Shown here one piece after another: positions 26,358 to 35,254 of a stretch of DNA of 64,000 nucleotides. This DNA comes from Gammaproteobacteria bacterium. Its GTDB lineage: Bacteria > Pseudomonadota > Gammaproteobacteria > SZUA-229. The notes under the pieces were generated by a model. That model saw only the letters and a list, made by a program, of their open reading frames with translations, was not told the DNA's origin and did not search any database. The number at the start of each line of letters is the position of its first letter. Positions within the stretch are counted from its first letter, which is position 1. The translations under genes were made by a program, and so were the position numbers. The stretch covers positions 62,001 to 126,000 of the forward strand of contig JADGFA010000001.1 in the NCBI GenBank assembly GCA_016744065.1, written 5' to 3'.

Positions 26358-27689
26358 ATGTCATTTAATATTTCACTTAGTGGTTTAAACGCTGCATCAT
26401 CAGATCTGGATGTAACCAGTAATAATATAGCTAATGTTTCAACAACCGGTTTTAAAGGTTCGCGTGCAGAGTTTGCAGATATTTTTGCATCCTCTCCTTT
26501 AGGTACAACATCAAATTCAGTGGGTGCGGGTGTTCAGTTGGCATCAGTATCGCAGCAGTTTGGGCAGGGTAACCTTGATTTTACAGAAAACACACTGGAT
26601 TTAGCGGTAAGTGGTGAAGGTTTTTTTGTTATGCGTTCAAACCAGACCAGCAGTGATTTATCTTATACCCGTGCAGGTGCATTTCAGGTTGATCAAAATG
26701 GTTTGGTAGCAAATAGTGCAGGGCAAATATTACAGGTTTTTCCCGTTGATCCCATTACCGGTATAGTGGGTACAACTAGCTTAACAGGCACGGTTCCATT
26801 GCAGGTGCCGAATACGGTGGGCAGCCCTCAGGCAACAACTGACGTTGATATTAATATAAATTTACCCGCTGCAGTCAGTCCGGCAATTAATCCCGCGGCT
26901 GCAGGTGGAATTGATGCAGAATTTAATGCAGCAATTCTTGCAGGTACAACAGTTTCACCGGATACCGCTAATTACCATAATTCGACTTCAGCAACTGTTT
27001 TTGACTCACAGGGTAATTCTCATATATTGAGTATGTACTTTGTGATGACAAATGATCTTAATAATTCATGGGAAGTGCGTTCAACAATGGATGGTTTTCC
27101 AATGCAGACGGGTGCAGCGCTCTTTCCTGCAACATTAGATTTTGATGCCGCGGGTGCTCTGGATGTGACCAACTCAACAACAGGCGGTGCGCTTACTTTT
27201 GATGCATTTACCTTAACCAACGGTGCTAATCCTATGAATATAACCGTTGATTTTAATAACCAGGGAAATACCATCACTCAGGAAGCGCAGGGTGGTTTTT
27301 CAGTACAGTCGTTAAGTCAGAATGGTTTTTCAACCGGCCGGTTAGATGGTATTGAAATAGATGATAGTGGCCTGGTGCGAGCGAGTTTTACAAATGGCCA
27401 GACAACGTCATTAGGCAAGGTTGCATTAGCTCGATTTGATAATCCACAGGGCTTACGTCAGACAGGTAATACATCCTGGGTGGAGACAGTTGATTCAGGC
27501 CCGGTAATTGGTGGTGAAGCAGGTACAGGTAACCTGGGGCTTATTCAGTCTGGTGCACTGGAATCCTCTAATATAGATTTGACTGCTGAGCTGGTAAATT
27601 TAATTACAGCACAACGTAATTTCCAGGCAAATTCAAAAGCAATTGAAACGGCAAATACCATAACCCAGACAATTATTAATATTACATAG
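26358..27689 (+). CDS. flgE: Flagellar hook protein FlgE
   Basis: The subunit of the hook, a universal joint between rod and filament. There are 443 residues with the N-terminal SGLNAASSDLDVTSNNIANVSTTGFKGSR-type motif, the FlgE/F/G central region (LDLAVSGEGFFVM and YTRAGAFQVD), a large Thr/Ala/Asn-rich variable part (about 150-320) and the C-terminal coiled segment ESSNIDLTAELVNLITAQR. GCGAGGA precedes the ATG. Confidence 0.96.
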   Translation: MSFNISLSGLNAASSDLDVTSNNIANVSTTGFKGSRAEFADIFASSPLGTTSNSVGAGVQLASVSQQFGQGNLDFTENTLDLAVSGEGFFVMRSNQTSSDLSYTRAGAFQVDQNGLVANSAGQILQVFPVDPITGIVGTTSLTGTVPLQVPNTVGSPQATTDVDININLPAAVSPAINPAAAGGIDAEFNAAILAGTTVSPDTANYHNSTSATVFDSQGNSHILSMYFVMTNDLNNSWEVRSTMDGFPMQTGAALFPATLDFDAAGALDVTNSTTGGALTFDAFTLTNGANPMNITVDFNNQGNTITQEAQGGFSVQSLSQNGFSTGRLDGIEIDDSGLVRASFTNGQTTSLGKVALARFDNPQGLRQTGNTSWVETVDSGPVIGGEAGTGNLGLIQSGALESSNIDLTAELVNLITAQRNFQANSKAIETANTITQTIINIT

Positions 27690-27791
27690 AGCATTATGTA
27701 GCGAATTGTGAGCTAAAGTTAATGCCTGTATTTTTCGTTCTCGCAGAAGTTGCTTTAGGTCACAGTGTTATAGAGGAAACCGAGGTTTACA

Positions 27792-28532
27792 ATGGATAAA
27801 ATGTTATACACCGCGATGAATAGCGCAAGACAGGCGATGCAGGCACAAACGGCAATTTCGCATAATTTGTCTAATGCGAATACAACGGGTTTTAAATCAC
27901 ATTTTAATACTTTTACCAGTTGGCATGTTAGTGGCCCAGGTTACAACACTCGGATAATGGGGCAGCAGGATGCGGATGAAATAGATATAAATTCAGGTTC
28001 TTTAGCGACCACTGATCGTGAACTGGATGTGGCCATTAATGGTGATGGATTTATAGCGGTACAAACACCGAGTGGTGGTGAAGCTTATACTCGTGCGGGT
28101 GACTTACGAATTGATAGTAATGGGCTGTTAACAACCGGTGCTGGTTTTTCCGTGTTAGGCAATGGCGGACCAATTGCACTTCCACCGGCAGAAAAAATTG
28201 AAATTGGTATGGATGGTTCAATCAGTATTTTACCTGTAGGGCAGTCAGCGGAATCATTAGTTATTGCCGATAGAATTAAACTGGTTAATCCTGATGTGCA
28301 AAATTTATATAAAGATGCAGATGGTTTGTTTCAGACAACAGGTGGAGATGTTGAGCCTGCAGCGGCGGAAGTAAAACTTGAAAAAGGTGTGTTGGAACTG
28401 AGTAATGTAAATGCAGTGGGGCAGATGATTCAGTTAATTTCTAATGCACGTCAGTTTGAAACCAGTGTTAAGTTAATGCAGGAAGCAAAGACAGTGGATG
28501 AAGCATCGGCAAGGTTATTACGTAATAGTTAA
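27792..28532 (+). CDS. flgF: Flagellar distal rod protein FlgF
   Basis: A distal rod component of 246 residues. The start MDKMLYTAMNSARQAMQAQ is typical of FlgF (which lacks the double-Ser start of FlgE). Present are NLSNANTTGFK, the central LDVAINGDGFIAV, and the C-terminal LSNVNAVGQMIQLISNARQFE. AGAGGAAA and CGAGG lie before the ATG. The 102-base gap upstream has no recognised promoter. Confidence 0.95.
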   Translation: MDKMLYTAMNSARQAMQAQTAISHNLSNANTTGFKSHFNTFTSWHVSGPGYNTRIMGQQDADEIDINSGSLATTDRELDVAINGDGFIAVQTPSGGEAYTRAGDLRIDSNGLLTTGAGFSVLGNGGPIALPPAEKIEIGMDGSISILPVGQSAESLVIADRIKLVNPDVQNLYKDADGLFQTTGGDVEPAAAEVKLEKGVLELSNVNAVGQMIQLISNARQFETSVKLMQEAKTVDEASARLLRNS

Positions 28533-28574
28533 AGTGTAAATATTGAAAATGAATAGTCGTTTGGAGATAAGAGT

Positions 28575-29360
28575 ATGAATCCTGCATTATGGATTTCAAA
28601 AACAGGTTTAGATGCACAGCAAACTCGTTTATCGGTGATTGCAAATAATCTGGCAAATGTAAATACAACTGGTTTTAAGCGTGACCAGGCTATATTTCAG
28701 GATTTAATTTATCAGAATAAACGTCAGGCAGGTGGCAATACGACGGAAGATACCCGAGCGCCTTCCGGTTTATCTATTGGTACAGGTGTGCGTGTTGTTG
28801 GTACTGAAAAATTACATACACAGGGTAATATTACACAAACAGGTAAGCCTTTAGATATGGCTGTTTTAGGTCGGGGTTTTTTTCAGATACAACAACCTGA
28901 TGGTTCATTATCTTATACCCGTGACGGTACATTTCAGATAGATGCAGATGGGCAGGTTGTAACATCTCAGGGTTTATTACTACAGCCAGCGCTTACTATT
29001 CCAGCCGATACGCAAAGTATTACCATAGGCTCAGATGGAACAGTTAGCGTATTAACTGGGAATAATACGGCACCTTCTCAGATCGGTAATATTCAGCTTG
29101 CAGACTTTGTTAATGCAGCGGGTTTGCAGCCTGAAGGTGATAATCTTTTTTCTGAAACAGCGGCCAGTGGCTCGCCTATTAATGGTACACCAGGTTTAAC
29201 CGGTTTGGGTACTCTGTTAAGTGGTTCAGTTGAAACATCCAATGTGAATGTTGTGGAAGAACTGGTAAATATGATTGAAACACAGCGTGCTTATGAAATG
29301 AATTCGAAGGTTATTTCTACGACAGATCAGATGTTGCAATATGTGAATAATAATCTGTAA
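28575..29360 (+). CDS. flgG: Flagellar distal rod protein FlgG
   Basis: The main distal rod subunit, 261 residues (E. coli 260). It starts [22 protein letters not shown], with [27 protein letters not shown], and the C-terminal [22 protein letters not shown], all classic FlgG. GGAG lies in the 42-base gap after flgF. Confidence 0.97.
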   Translation: MNPALWISKTGLDAQQTRLSVIANNLANVNTTGFKRDQAIFQDLIYQNKRQAGGNTTEDTRAPSGLSIGTGVRVVGTEKLHTQGNITQTGKPLDMAVLGRGFFQIQQPDGSLSYTRDGTFQIDADGQVVTSQGLLLQPALTIPADTQSITIGSDGTVSVLTGNNTAPSQIGNIQLADFVNAAGLQPEGDNLFSETAASGSPINGTPGLTGLGTLLSGSVETSNVNVVEELVNMIETQRAYEMNSKVISTTDQMLQYVNNNL

Positions 29361-29400
29361 AAAGCAGCCTTAAGTTATAAAGTGTAAAACGGTGAACAGA

Positions 29401-30084
29401 ATGAAAAATGTACAATTACTAAAATACTCATTACTGGCTATAGCGGTTCAGTCTGTTTCTGGCTGCAATGTAAAAACACAGGAATTAGCAGATTTTGAAC
29501 CTATTGTAAGGCCTGTTGCTCCCAAACCGATGGTTTATAAAAGTGGCTCTTTATTTCAGGAGCGCAGTATTTCACTGTATGAAGATCCCAAGCCTTATCG
29601 TATTGGTGACATACTGACTATCATACTTAATGAGAAAACCAGTGCCAGTAAAAAGGCAGGTACGAGTACTAAAAAAGAAGATGAAATTGTTACGGCTAAT
29701 CCAACATTGTTTGGTGTACAACCAACATTTAAAGGTAATAATATTCTGGAATTTAGTGTTGCGCCAGAGCGTGAATTTGCTGGTGAAGCAGATAGTTCTC
29801 AGAGTAATAGCTTAACGGGTGAAATTACGGTAACCGTTGTGGATATTTTACCTAATGGTAATCTGGTTGTTCAGGGTGAAAAATGGTTTACCTTAAATCA
29901 GGGTAAAGAGTATATTCGCATTGCAGGTGTCGTAAGGCCTCAGGATGTATTTGCAGATAATACCCTGCCATCTTCTAAACTGGCAGATGCACAAATTGCG
30001 TATAGTGGTGAAGGTTTTCTGGCAGATGCCAATACTCAGGGCTGGTTTGGTCAGTTTATGAATGGTAAATGGTGGCCCTTCTAA
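29401..30084 (+). CDS. flgH: Flagellar L-ring lipoprotein FlgH
   Basis: An outer-membrane lipoprotein forming the L-ring. The ATG at 29401 is chosen (GGTGA upstream); a GTG nine bases earlier is the alternative. It has 227 residues with a lipoprotein signal peptide ending at VSGC (Cys21 lipidated). Family motifs follow: SLFQERSISLYEDPKPYRIGD, GDILTIILNE and the C-terminal SGEGFLADANTQGWFGQFMN. It is the last gene driven by the flgB promoter before an inverted dsrE-like gene. Confidence 0.96.
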   Translation: MKNVQLLKYSLLAIAVQSVSGCNVKTQELADFEPIVRPVAPKPMVYKSGSLFQERSISLYEDPKPYRIGDILTIILNEKTSASKKAGTSTKKEDEIVTANPTLFGVQPTFKGNNILEFSVAPEREFAGEADSSQSNSLTGEITVTVVDILPNGNLVVQGEKWFTLNQGKEYIRIAGVVRPQDVFADNTLPSSKLADAQIAYSGEGFLADANTQGWFGQFMNGKWWPF

Positions 30085-30126
30085 AATAGTTATATTTTAA
30101 AGCGCATAAAAAACTATTGGATATTG

Positions 30127-30549
30127 TTAAGGTTTAATATAGACATAACCATTTTGTTGTAACTCTACCAGTTTGGCCACACCGCCATCTTCAAGATAGT
30201 TTACGCCATCAAATAACTGTTTTTTCTTAATGCGTTTATTTTTTAAAGCAAAGGAGCAGATATTGACGGTTACATTCTGTTTAAGGATTTCATCTAACTG
30301 AGAGCGAGATGAAAATACAGTAGAAAATCGTGCAACGGCAGGCCCGTTAACCACTATGGTTATGATTGCATCCTTATCTAGCATTTTTCTCAAATTCTTT
30401 ACGTTGTTTACCAGCATTGTCATTTTTAATGGATTATTGATATGCAGGACAACTTTATCTGTTTGTTGTGCATAAGCCAGATGATGAGTAAACAAAGACA
30501 TTACAAGAAATAAGATTATGCTCTTAGTCTCAGGTATAAAATCTCGCAT
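30127..30549 (-). CDS. Periplasmic DsrE-like protein, inverted inside the flagellar cluster
   Basis: A 140-residue protein with a signal peptide (core IILFLVMSLFTHH, cleavage after LAYA), then a DsrE/DsrF-type fold. Evidence for the family is the pattern VVNGPAVARFS, then VTVNICSFALKN with its conserved Cys, and the C-terminal VAKLVELQQNGYVYIKP, which is the usual end of exported DsrE-family proteins. Cytoplasmic DsrE moves sulfur in sulfur oxidation; exported relatives have no settled role. Here one Cys is present at the expected place. It lies on the opposite strand between flgH and flgI, which are contiguous in most relatives, so it looks inserted or relocated. No flagellar role is known. 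Confidence 0.85.
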   Translation of the reverse strand: MRDFIPETKSIILFLVMSLFTHHLAYAQQTDKVVLHINNPLKMTMLVNNVKNLRKMLDKDAIITIVVNGPAVARFSTVFSSRSQLDEILKQNVTVNICSFALKNKRIKKKQLFDGVNYLEDGGVAKLVELQQNGYVYIKP

Positions 30550-30644
30550 ATTTATCCAGCCTATTGAAAGAGGAGATTTAAATAATAGTCTTATTTGGTT
30601 TAATATGCATTAAGTGTACTTCGTATTACTGAAAAACACGATAT

Positions 30645-30660
30645 TGGCCTTACTTTTGCA
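30645..30660 (+). promoter_or_regulatory. Sigma-54 promoter of flgI
   Basis: TGGCCTTACTTTTGCA, GG at 30646-30647 and GC at 30658-30659, 12 apart. The predicted start is near 30671, 30 bases before the flgI ATG. It restores expression downstream of the inverted dsrE-like gene. Confidence 0.85.
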
Positions 30661-30700
30661 GTGATACAGATAGAGAGTTTATTTATCTGGAGAAAAGTCA

Positions 30701-31810
30701 ATGCTCTGGCGCTGTGTTGTATTATTAACTACATTATCATTTTTTATATTTACTCCTGTTCGGGCCGAGCGTATTAAAGATATCGCTTCAATAGCAGGGG
30801 TTCGAGATAACCATCTGGTGGGATACGGGCTGGTTGTTGGCCTGGATGGCACGGGCGATCAGACATCACAAACCCCGTTTACCACGCAAAGTTTTAAAAG
30901 CATGTTAATGCAATACGGCATTGTTTTGCCGCAAGGGGTGACTCCGCAACTGAAAAATGTTGCCGCTGTGGCATTACATGCTAATTTACCGCCATTTAGT
31001 AAACCGGGTCAGAAAATTGATATTACGGTTTCATCTTTAGGTAATTCTAAAAGTTTACGTGGTGGCAGTTTATTAATGTCGCCGATGAAAGGTGCTGATG
31101 GAAAGATATATGCAGTTGCCCAGGGAAACTTAATTGTGGGTGGTTTTGGTATTGCCGGAAGTGATGGTTCTAAAGTAACAGTGAATATTCCCAGTGTTGG
31201 GCGCATTCCATCCGGTGCGACTATTGAACGTGAAGTGCCTAATCCTTTTTCTAATATGGATAAAATTGTACTTAATTTAAATCAGGGTGATTTTACGACT
31301 GCAAATCGTGTTGTTACTGCGATTAATAATGTATTGGGTCCAGATAGCGCTCAGGCATTAGATGCGGTTTCCATTCAAATTTTAACGCCACCTACAACAA
31401 CGCAAAAAGTTGAGTTTGTTTCATTTTTAGAAAACTTAAAAGTGAACCCTGATAGCGCCCCCGCTCGTATAATTATTAATGCACGTACCGGTACCATTGT
31501 TATTACCGATGATGTGCGGGTAAAACTTGCGGCTGTTGCACATGGTAATTTAATTGTTAGCGTAACAGCAGACCCAATTGTCAGCCAGCCGGGTGGTGCC
31601 TTTAATGGAGGTACAACTGCGGTTGTTGGGCGTGATCGAATTGATGTGGAACAGCAGGATTCACGTATGTTTTTATTTAGCCCAGGTGTTAGTTTAAGAG
31701 AGCTGGTGGATGCAGTAAATCGAGTGGGCGCTGCGCCGGGTGATCTGGTCGCTATGCTTGAAGCGTTAAAACAGTCTGGTTCATTAACAGCAGAATTAAT
31801 AGTGATATAA
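30701..31810 (+). CDS. flgI: Flagellar P-ring protein FlgI
   Basis: The periplasmic P-ring subunit around the rod. It is 369 residues with a signal peptide (cleavage near PVRA before ERIKDIA). The very conserved start of the mature protein, [20 protein letters not shown] followed by [11 protein letters not shown], and [10 protein letters not shown] and [12 protein letters not shown] further on, leave no doubt. TCTGGAG precedes the ATG. Its assembly depends on FlgA (20285). Confidence 0.98.
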   Translation: MLWRCVVLLTTLSFFIFTPVRAERIKDIASIAGVRDNHLVGYGLVVGLDGTGDQTSQTPFTTQSFKSMLMQYGIVLPQGVTPQLKNVAAVALHANLPPFSKPGQKIDITVSSLGNSKSLRGGSLLMSPMKGADGKIYAVAQGNLIVGGFGIAGSDGSKVTVNIPSVGRIPSGATIEREVPNPFSNMDKIVLNLNQGDFTTANRVVTAINNVLGPDSAQALDAVSIQILTPPTTTQKVEFVSFLENLKVNPDSAPARIIINARTGTIVITDDVRVKLAAVAHGNLIVSVTADPIVSQPGGAFNGGTTAVVGRDRIDVEQQDSRMFLFSPGVSLRELVDAVNRVGAAPGDLVAMLEALKQSGSLTAELIVI

Positions 31811-31824
31811 CACGGGCTATCTGA

Positions 31825-32793
31825 ATGATATCTAACGCCCCCATGTATACGGATTTTGCTGAATTAACACAGCTTAAAAAAGGTGCGCGAGAGAAAAGTC
31901 CAGAAGCAATTAAACAGGTTGCCAAACAGTTTGAATCCCTGTTTGTACAGATGATGCTTAAAAGTATGCGTGATACGTTACCTGAAAATGAATTGTTTGG
32001 TAGTAAAAATGAAAAAGTGTATCAGGATATGTATGACAAACAACTGAGTATGCAAATTTCAGATGGTAAGGGTATTGGTTTAGCGGATGTAATAGAAAGG
32101 CAGTTGGGCGGAACACCGGAAAGTGAATTAAATAATAAACAAATTAAGGATTATTTATCTAATCCGGTATTAATGAATCCAGAAATAGCGGCCACGCCTG
32201 AAGGTAATGCCGTGCTATCAAAATTACGTAAAGACTTTGTCGCGATTTCATCAGAAGTACAGTCTGTAGAATCGAAAAATAATTTAGCCGACAGATGGCA
32301 ATCAACAAAAGAATTTATAAATGATATCTGGCCTTATGCTCAACGTGCTGCAAATACGCTAGGTGTAGATGCCGATGTGTTAGTTGCGCAATCGGCCCTG
32401 GAAACAGGCTGGGGAAAGCATACGCCCAAACATGCGGATGGGTCTAATAGTTTTAATCTGTTTGGTATTAAAGCCGATCATCGCTGGCAGGGAGATAAGG
32501 TAGAAATAACCACCCGTGAAGTTCGTCATGGTGTGATGCAACAGGAGCAGGCTGAATTTCGTTCCTATGAATCCGTTTCACAGGCATTTGAGGATTATAC
32601 GGCTTTCATTCTTGAAAATCCGAGATATCAGAAGGCATTAGAGCATGGTTATGACGCCTCAGCTTATGCCCATGAATTACAAAAAGCAGGCTATGCCACT
32701 GATCCGCAATATGCCGATAAGATAAATCGGGTACGTGGCAATAAGATACTACAAAGTGAATTAAAGAAATTAAATGACGTGCCGCTAACCTGA
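31825..32793 (+). CDS. flgJ: Flagellar rod assembly protein / muramidase FlgJ
   Basis: A rod cap and peptidoglycan hydrolase that opens the cell wall for the rod. There are 322 residues. The N-terminal rod-binding domain has FESLFVQMMLKSMRDTLPE (about 36-54). The C-terminal glucosaminidase domain (about 160-315) has VAQSALETGWGKH with the catalytic Glu, and NLFGIKA. It begins 14 bases after flgI. Confidence 0.96.
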   Translation: MISNAPMYTDFAELTQLKKGAREKSPEAIKQVAKQFESLFVQMMLKSMRDTLPENELFGSKNEKVYQDMYDKQLSMQISDGKGIGLADVIERQLGGTPESELNNKQIKDYLSNPVLMNPEIAATPEGNAVLSKLRKDFVAISSEVQSVESKNNLADRWQSTKEFINDIWPYAQRAANTLGVDADVLVAQSALETGWGKHTPKHADGSNSFNLFGIKADHRWQGDKVEITTREVRHGVMQQEQAEFRSYESVSQAFEDYTAFILENPRYQKALEHGYDASAYAHELQKAGYATDPQYADKINRVRGNKILQSELKKLNDVPLT

Positions 32794-32897
32794 GAATATC
32801 TCAACTTACAGGCTATCCAGGATGGAGCTTGAATTTGAGGTATGACTCAGGAAGACGGTTGTTTGATACTAACACCGTAAATAGGAAGTGAGGCACT

Positions 32898-35252
32898 ATG
32901 CCTGATTTACTTAATATATCAGTAAGTGGTTTAAGAGCCTATCAAGGGGCACTGTCCACGACATCTCAAAATATTGCCAATGTTGGTAATGACAGTTATA
33001 CACGTCAGCGAGCAGAACTTAATGCACGCACACCATTACGTGAAGGGCCTGCTTTTTTTGGTCAGGGTGTCGATCTAACGGCTGTTAATCGAATTATCGA
33101 TCAGTTCAATACGATCGGTTTACGAGATGCTGCATCTAATGTTGCACGTTTAGAGACCTTTGAGTCTCATGCGGTACGTGTAGAAACAATTGTTGCAGAT
33201 CAGCAATCCAGTTTGATGCCTGCATTAGATACTTTTTTTGATGCGTTAAATGATGTCGCTAACGACCCTTCAGCAAATGCACCAAGAATTGCTTTACTGG
33301 GTTCGATGGAAATTTTGCAGCAGAGCTTTAATTCAATTGGAAATGAATTACAGGCGCTAGAGTCTGAAATTAATCTCACAATACGTTCAGAAGTGAGTGA
33401 AATTAATTCTATTGCAACCGAACTGGCAAGTCTTAATGAGAGGCTTAGTAGTATTAGTACGGTTAGTGATCGACCTAGTGATTTGCTTGATCAACGTGAT
33501 GCATTATTAAAAAAACTATCTGAAAAAATATCCGTTACCGTTGTAGAGCAGGCCGATGGTAATTTAAATGTACTTGTTGGTACTGGGCAGTTACTGGTTT
33601 CTGGTTCAATAACATCAACACTGGTCGCGCAACAGGATGCAGCACAGCCCGACAGAGTTTCTGTTGCCATGCAAAGTAGTGGTGGCACAGTTAATGTAAC
33701 TGATTCACTGGTTGGTGGTTCTCTGGGCGGTTTGCTGGATGTAAGGGATAACTTTTTAAATGATACGCAAAACCGAATGGGACGTTTAGCGATTGGTTTA
33801 TCAGAGGCAATAAATGCTCAGCATATTCAGGGCTATGATCTAAATGGTAACCAGGGTACTAATCAGTTTAGTACGGTAAGTACCGGTCATCTACAGGCGC
33901 AGTTTGGTGGTGATTATCTTAATAATGGCTTTGCTGTAGGCGAAACAGTGAGTTTTGATTTGCAGTTTGATGGTCGTACGGTAGCCACATCTTATACAGT
34001 GCAGGCAGGGGATACTAATCAGGATATAGCCAATGGATTATTGTTTGGTGCAACGGGTATTAATAATGATGCCAATGTAACAGATAATGGGGATGGTACT
34101 TATACTTTAGCGGGAACTACTGCCGGAGTGAGTATGACGTTTGAACTTTATGGTACTAATATAAAGTTTGAAACGGCTGGCGGACCTAGTCCATTAGGTA
34201 ATAATTTAGTGATTACAAATTTAACTGATGGTGTAACTGATAATGCAACACTGGCTTTAGCGTCATTAGGTTCAAGCAGTACAGAAATATCAGCAGGTGT
34301 CGTATCAACGGGTAACCCTGCAACTTTTGTAGGGCCAGGTACCGTTGCCTTACCTAACCAGAATAACACAGGAACCGGTGTTGTAAATTTTTCAATTACT
34401 GATGTGTCAGCTCTGACCGTTTCAGATTATGAAGTGGGTTTTGATGGTGTAAATTATAATGTTGTCAGACTGACTGATAATGTAACAGTGGCATCAGGAG
34501 CAGGACCATTTTCGGTGGATGGTCTTGAAATTACACCAGGGGGCACACCCGTAGCAGGAGATTCATTTTTTGTGCGCCCAACAGATTCAGGTGCCGTGAG
34601 TTTTAAGACGCTATTGACTGATCCGGCACAGATAGCAGTAGCTTCGCCTGTTCGCGCAACGACGAATACCAATAATATTGGTTCAGTTGAAATATCTTCA
34701 CCAACAGTTACAGATATTTTAGATGGTGATTTAACCCGAACAGTTGATGTTTTTTTTGATCCAACTAATCCATCTGGTACGTTTGATGTTGTTGATCGAG
34801 CAACCGGAACCGTATTACAGAATGATGTGGTTTATTTTACCGGCATAAATGTAAGTCAGAATGGATGGCAGGTGCAGTTAACAGGTAACCCCCAGTCGGG
34901 AGACACTGTTACTATACAGAATAATGCAGGAGCGGTATCAGATAACCGAAATGGTTTATCGCTGGCGGCACTACAGTCCACAGGTATACTGGATGGAGGA
35001 AATACCACCTTCGAACAATCGTATACTGTACTTACTTCTAATGTGGGCGTGGTGACACAGCAGGTTAAAATAAGCCTGGAAGTTGAAGAGAGTCTGCTAG
35101 ATAGTGCAATTGAAAGGCGAGAAAGTGTTTCCGGTGTTAATTTAGATGAAGAAGCAGCGAATCTAGTTCGTTATCAACAGGCATATCAAGCTCTATCCCG
35201 TGTGATTCAGGTATCACAGGAATTGTTTGATTCTATATTGAGTGCGGTGTAA
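32898..35252 (+). CDS. flgK: Flagellar hook-filament junction protein FlgK (extended)
   Basis: HAP1, the first of two junction proteins between hook and filament. It has 784 residues, against about 550 in E. coli. The N-terminus (LLNISVSGLRAYQGALSTTSQNIAN) and C-terminus (VNLDEEAANLVRYQQAYQALSRVIQV) are fully conserved. The extra length is in the middle: a module at about 334-457 (FGGDYLNNGFAVGETVSFDL) and another at about 489-564 (SDYEVGFDGVNYNVV, then PVAGDSFFVRP). Both resemble segments of the neighbouring FlgL. These modules should lie on the outer surface of the junction. FlgN is the expected chaperone. Confidence 0.96.
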   Translation: MPDLLNISVSGLRAYQGALSTTSQNIANVGNDSYTRQRAELNARTPLREGPAFFGQGVDLTAVNRIIDQFNTIGLRDAASNVARLETFESHAVRVETIVADQQSSLMPALDTFFDALNDVANDPSANAPRIALLGSMEILQQSFNSIGNELQALESEINLTIRSEVSEINSIATELASLNERLSSISTVSDRPSDLLDQRDALLKKLSEKISVTVVEQADGNLNVLVGTGQLLVSGSITSTLVAQQDAAQPDRVSVAMQSSGGTVNVTDSLVGGSLGGLLDVRDNFLNDTQNRMGRLAIGLSEAINAQHIQGYDLNGNQGTNQFSTVSTGHLQAQFGGDYLNNGFAVGETVSFDLQFDGRTVATSYTVQAGDTNQDIANGLLFGATGINNDANVTDNGDGTYTLAGTTAGVSMTFELYGTNIKFETAGGPSPLGNNLVITNLTDGVTDNATLALASLGSSSTEISAGVVSTGNPATFVGPGTVALPNQNNTGTGVVNFSITDVSALTVSDYEVGFDGVNYNVVRLTDNVTVASGAGPFSVDGLEITPGGTPVAGDSFFVRPTDSGAVSFKTLLTDPAQIAVASPVRATTNTNNIGSVEISSPTVTDILDGDLTRTVDVFFDPTNPSGTFDVVDRATGTVLQNDVVYFTGINVSQNGWQVQLTGNPQSGDTVTIQNNAGAVSDNRNGLSLAALQSTGILDGGNTTFEQSYTVLTSNVGVVTQQVKISLEVEESLLDSAIERRESVSGVNLDEEAANLVRYQQAYQALSRVIQVSQELFDSILSAV

Positions 35253-35254
35253 TT

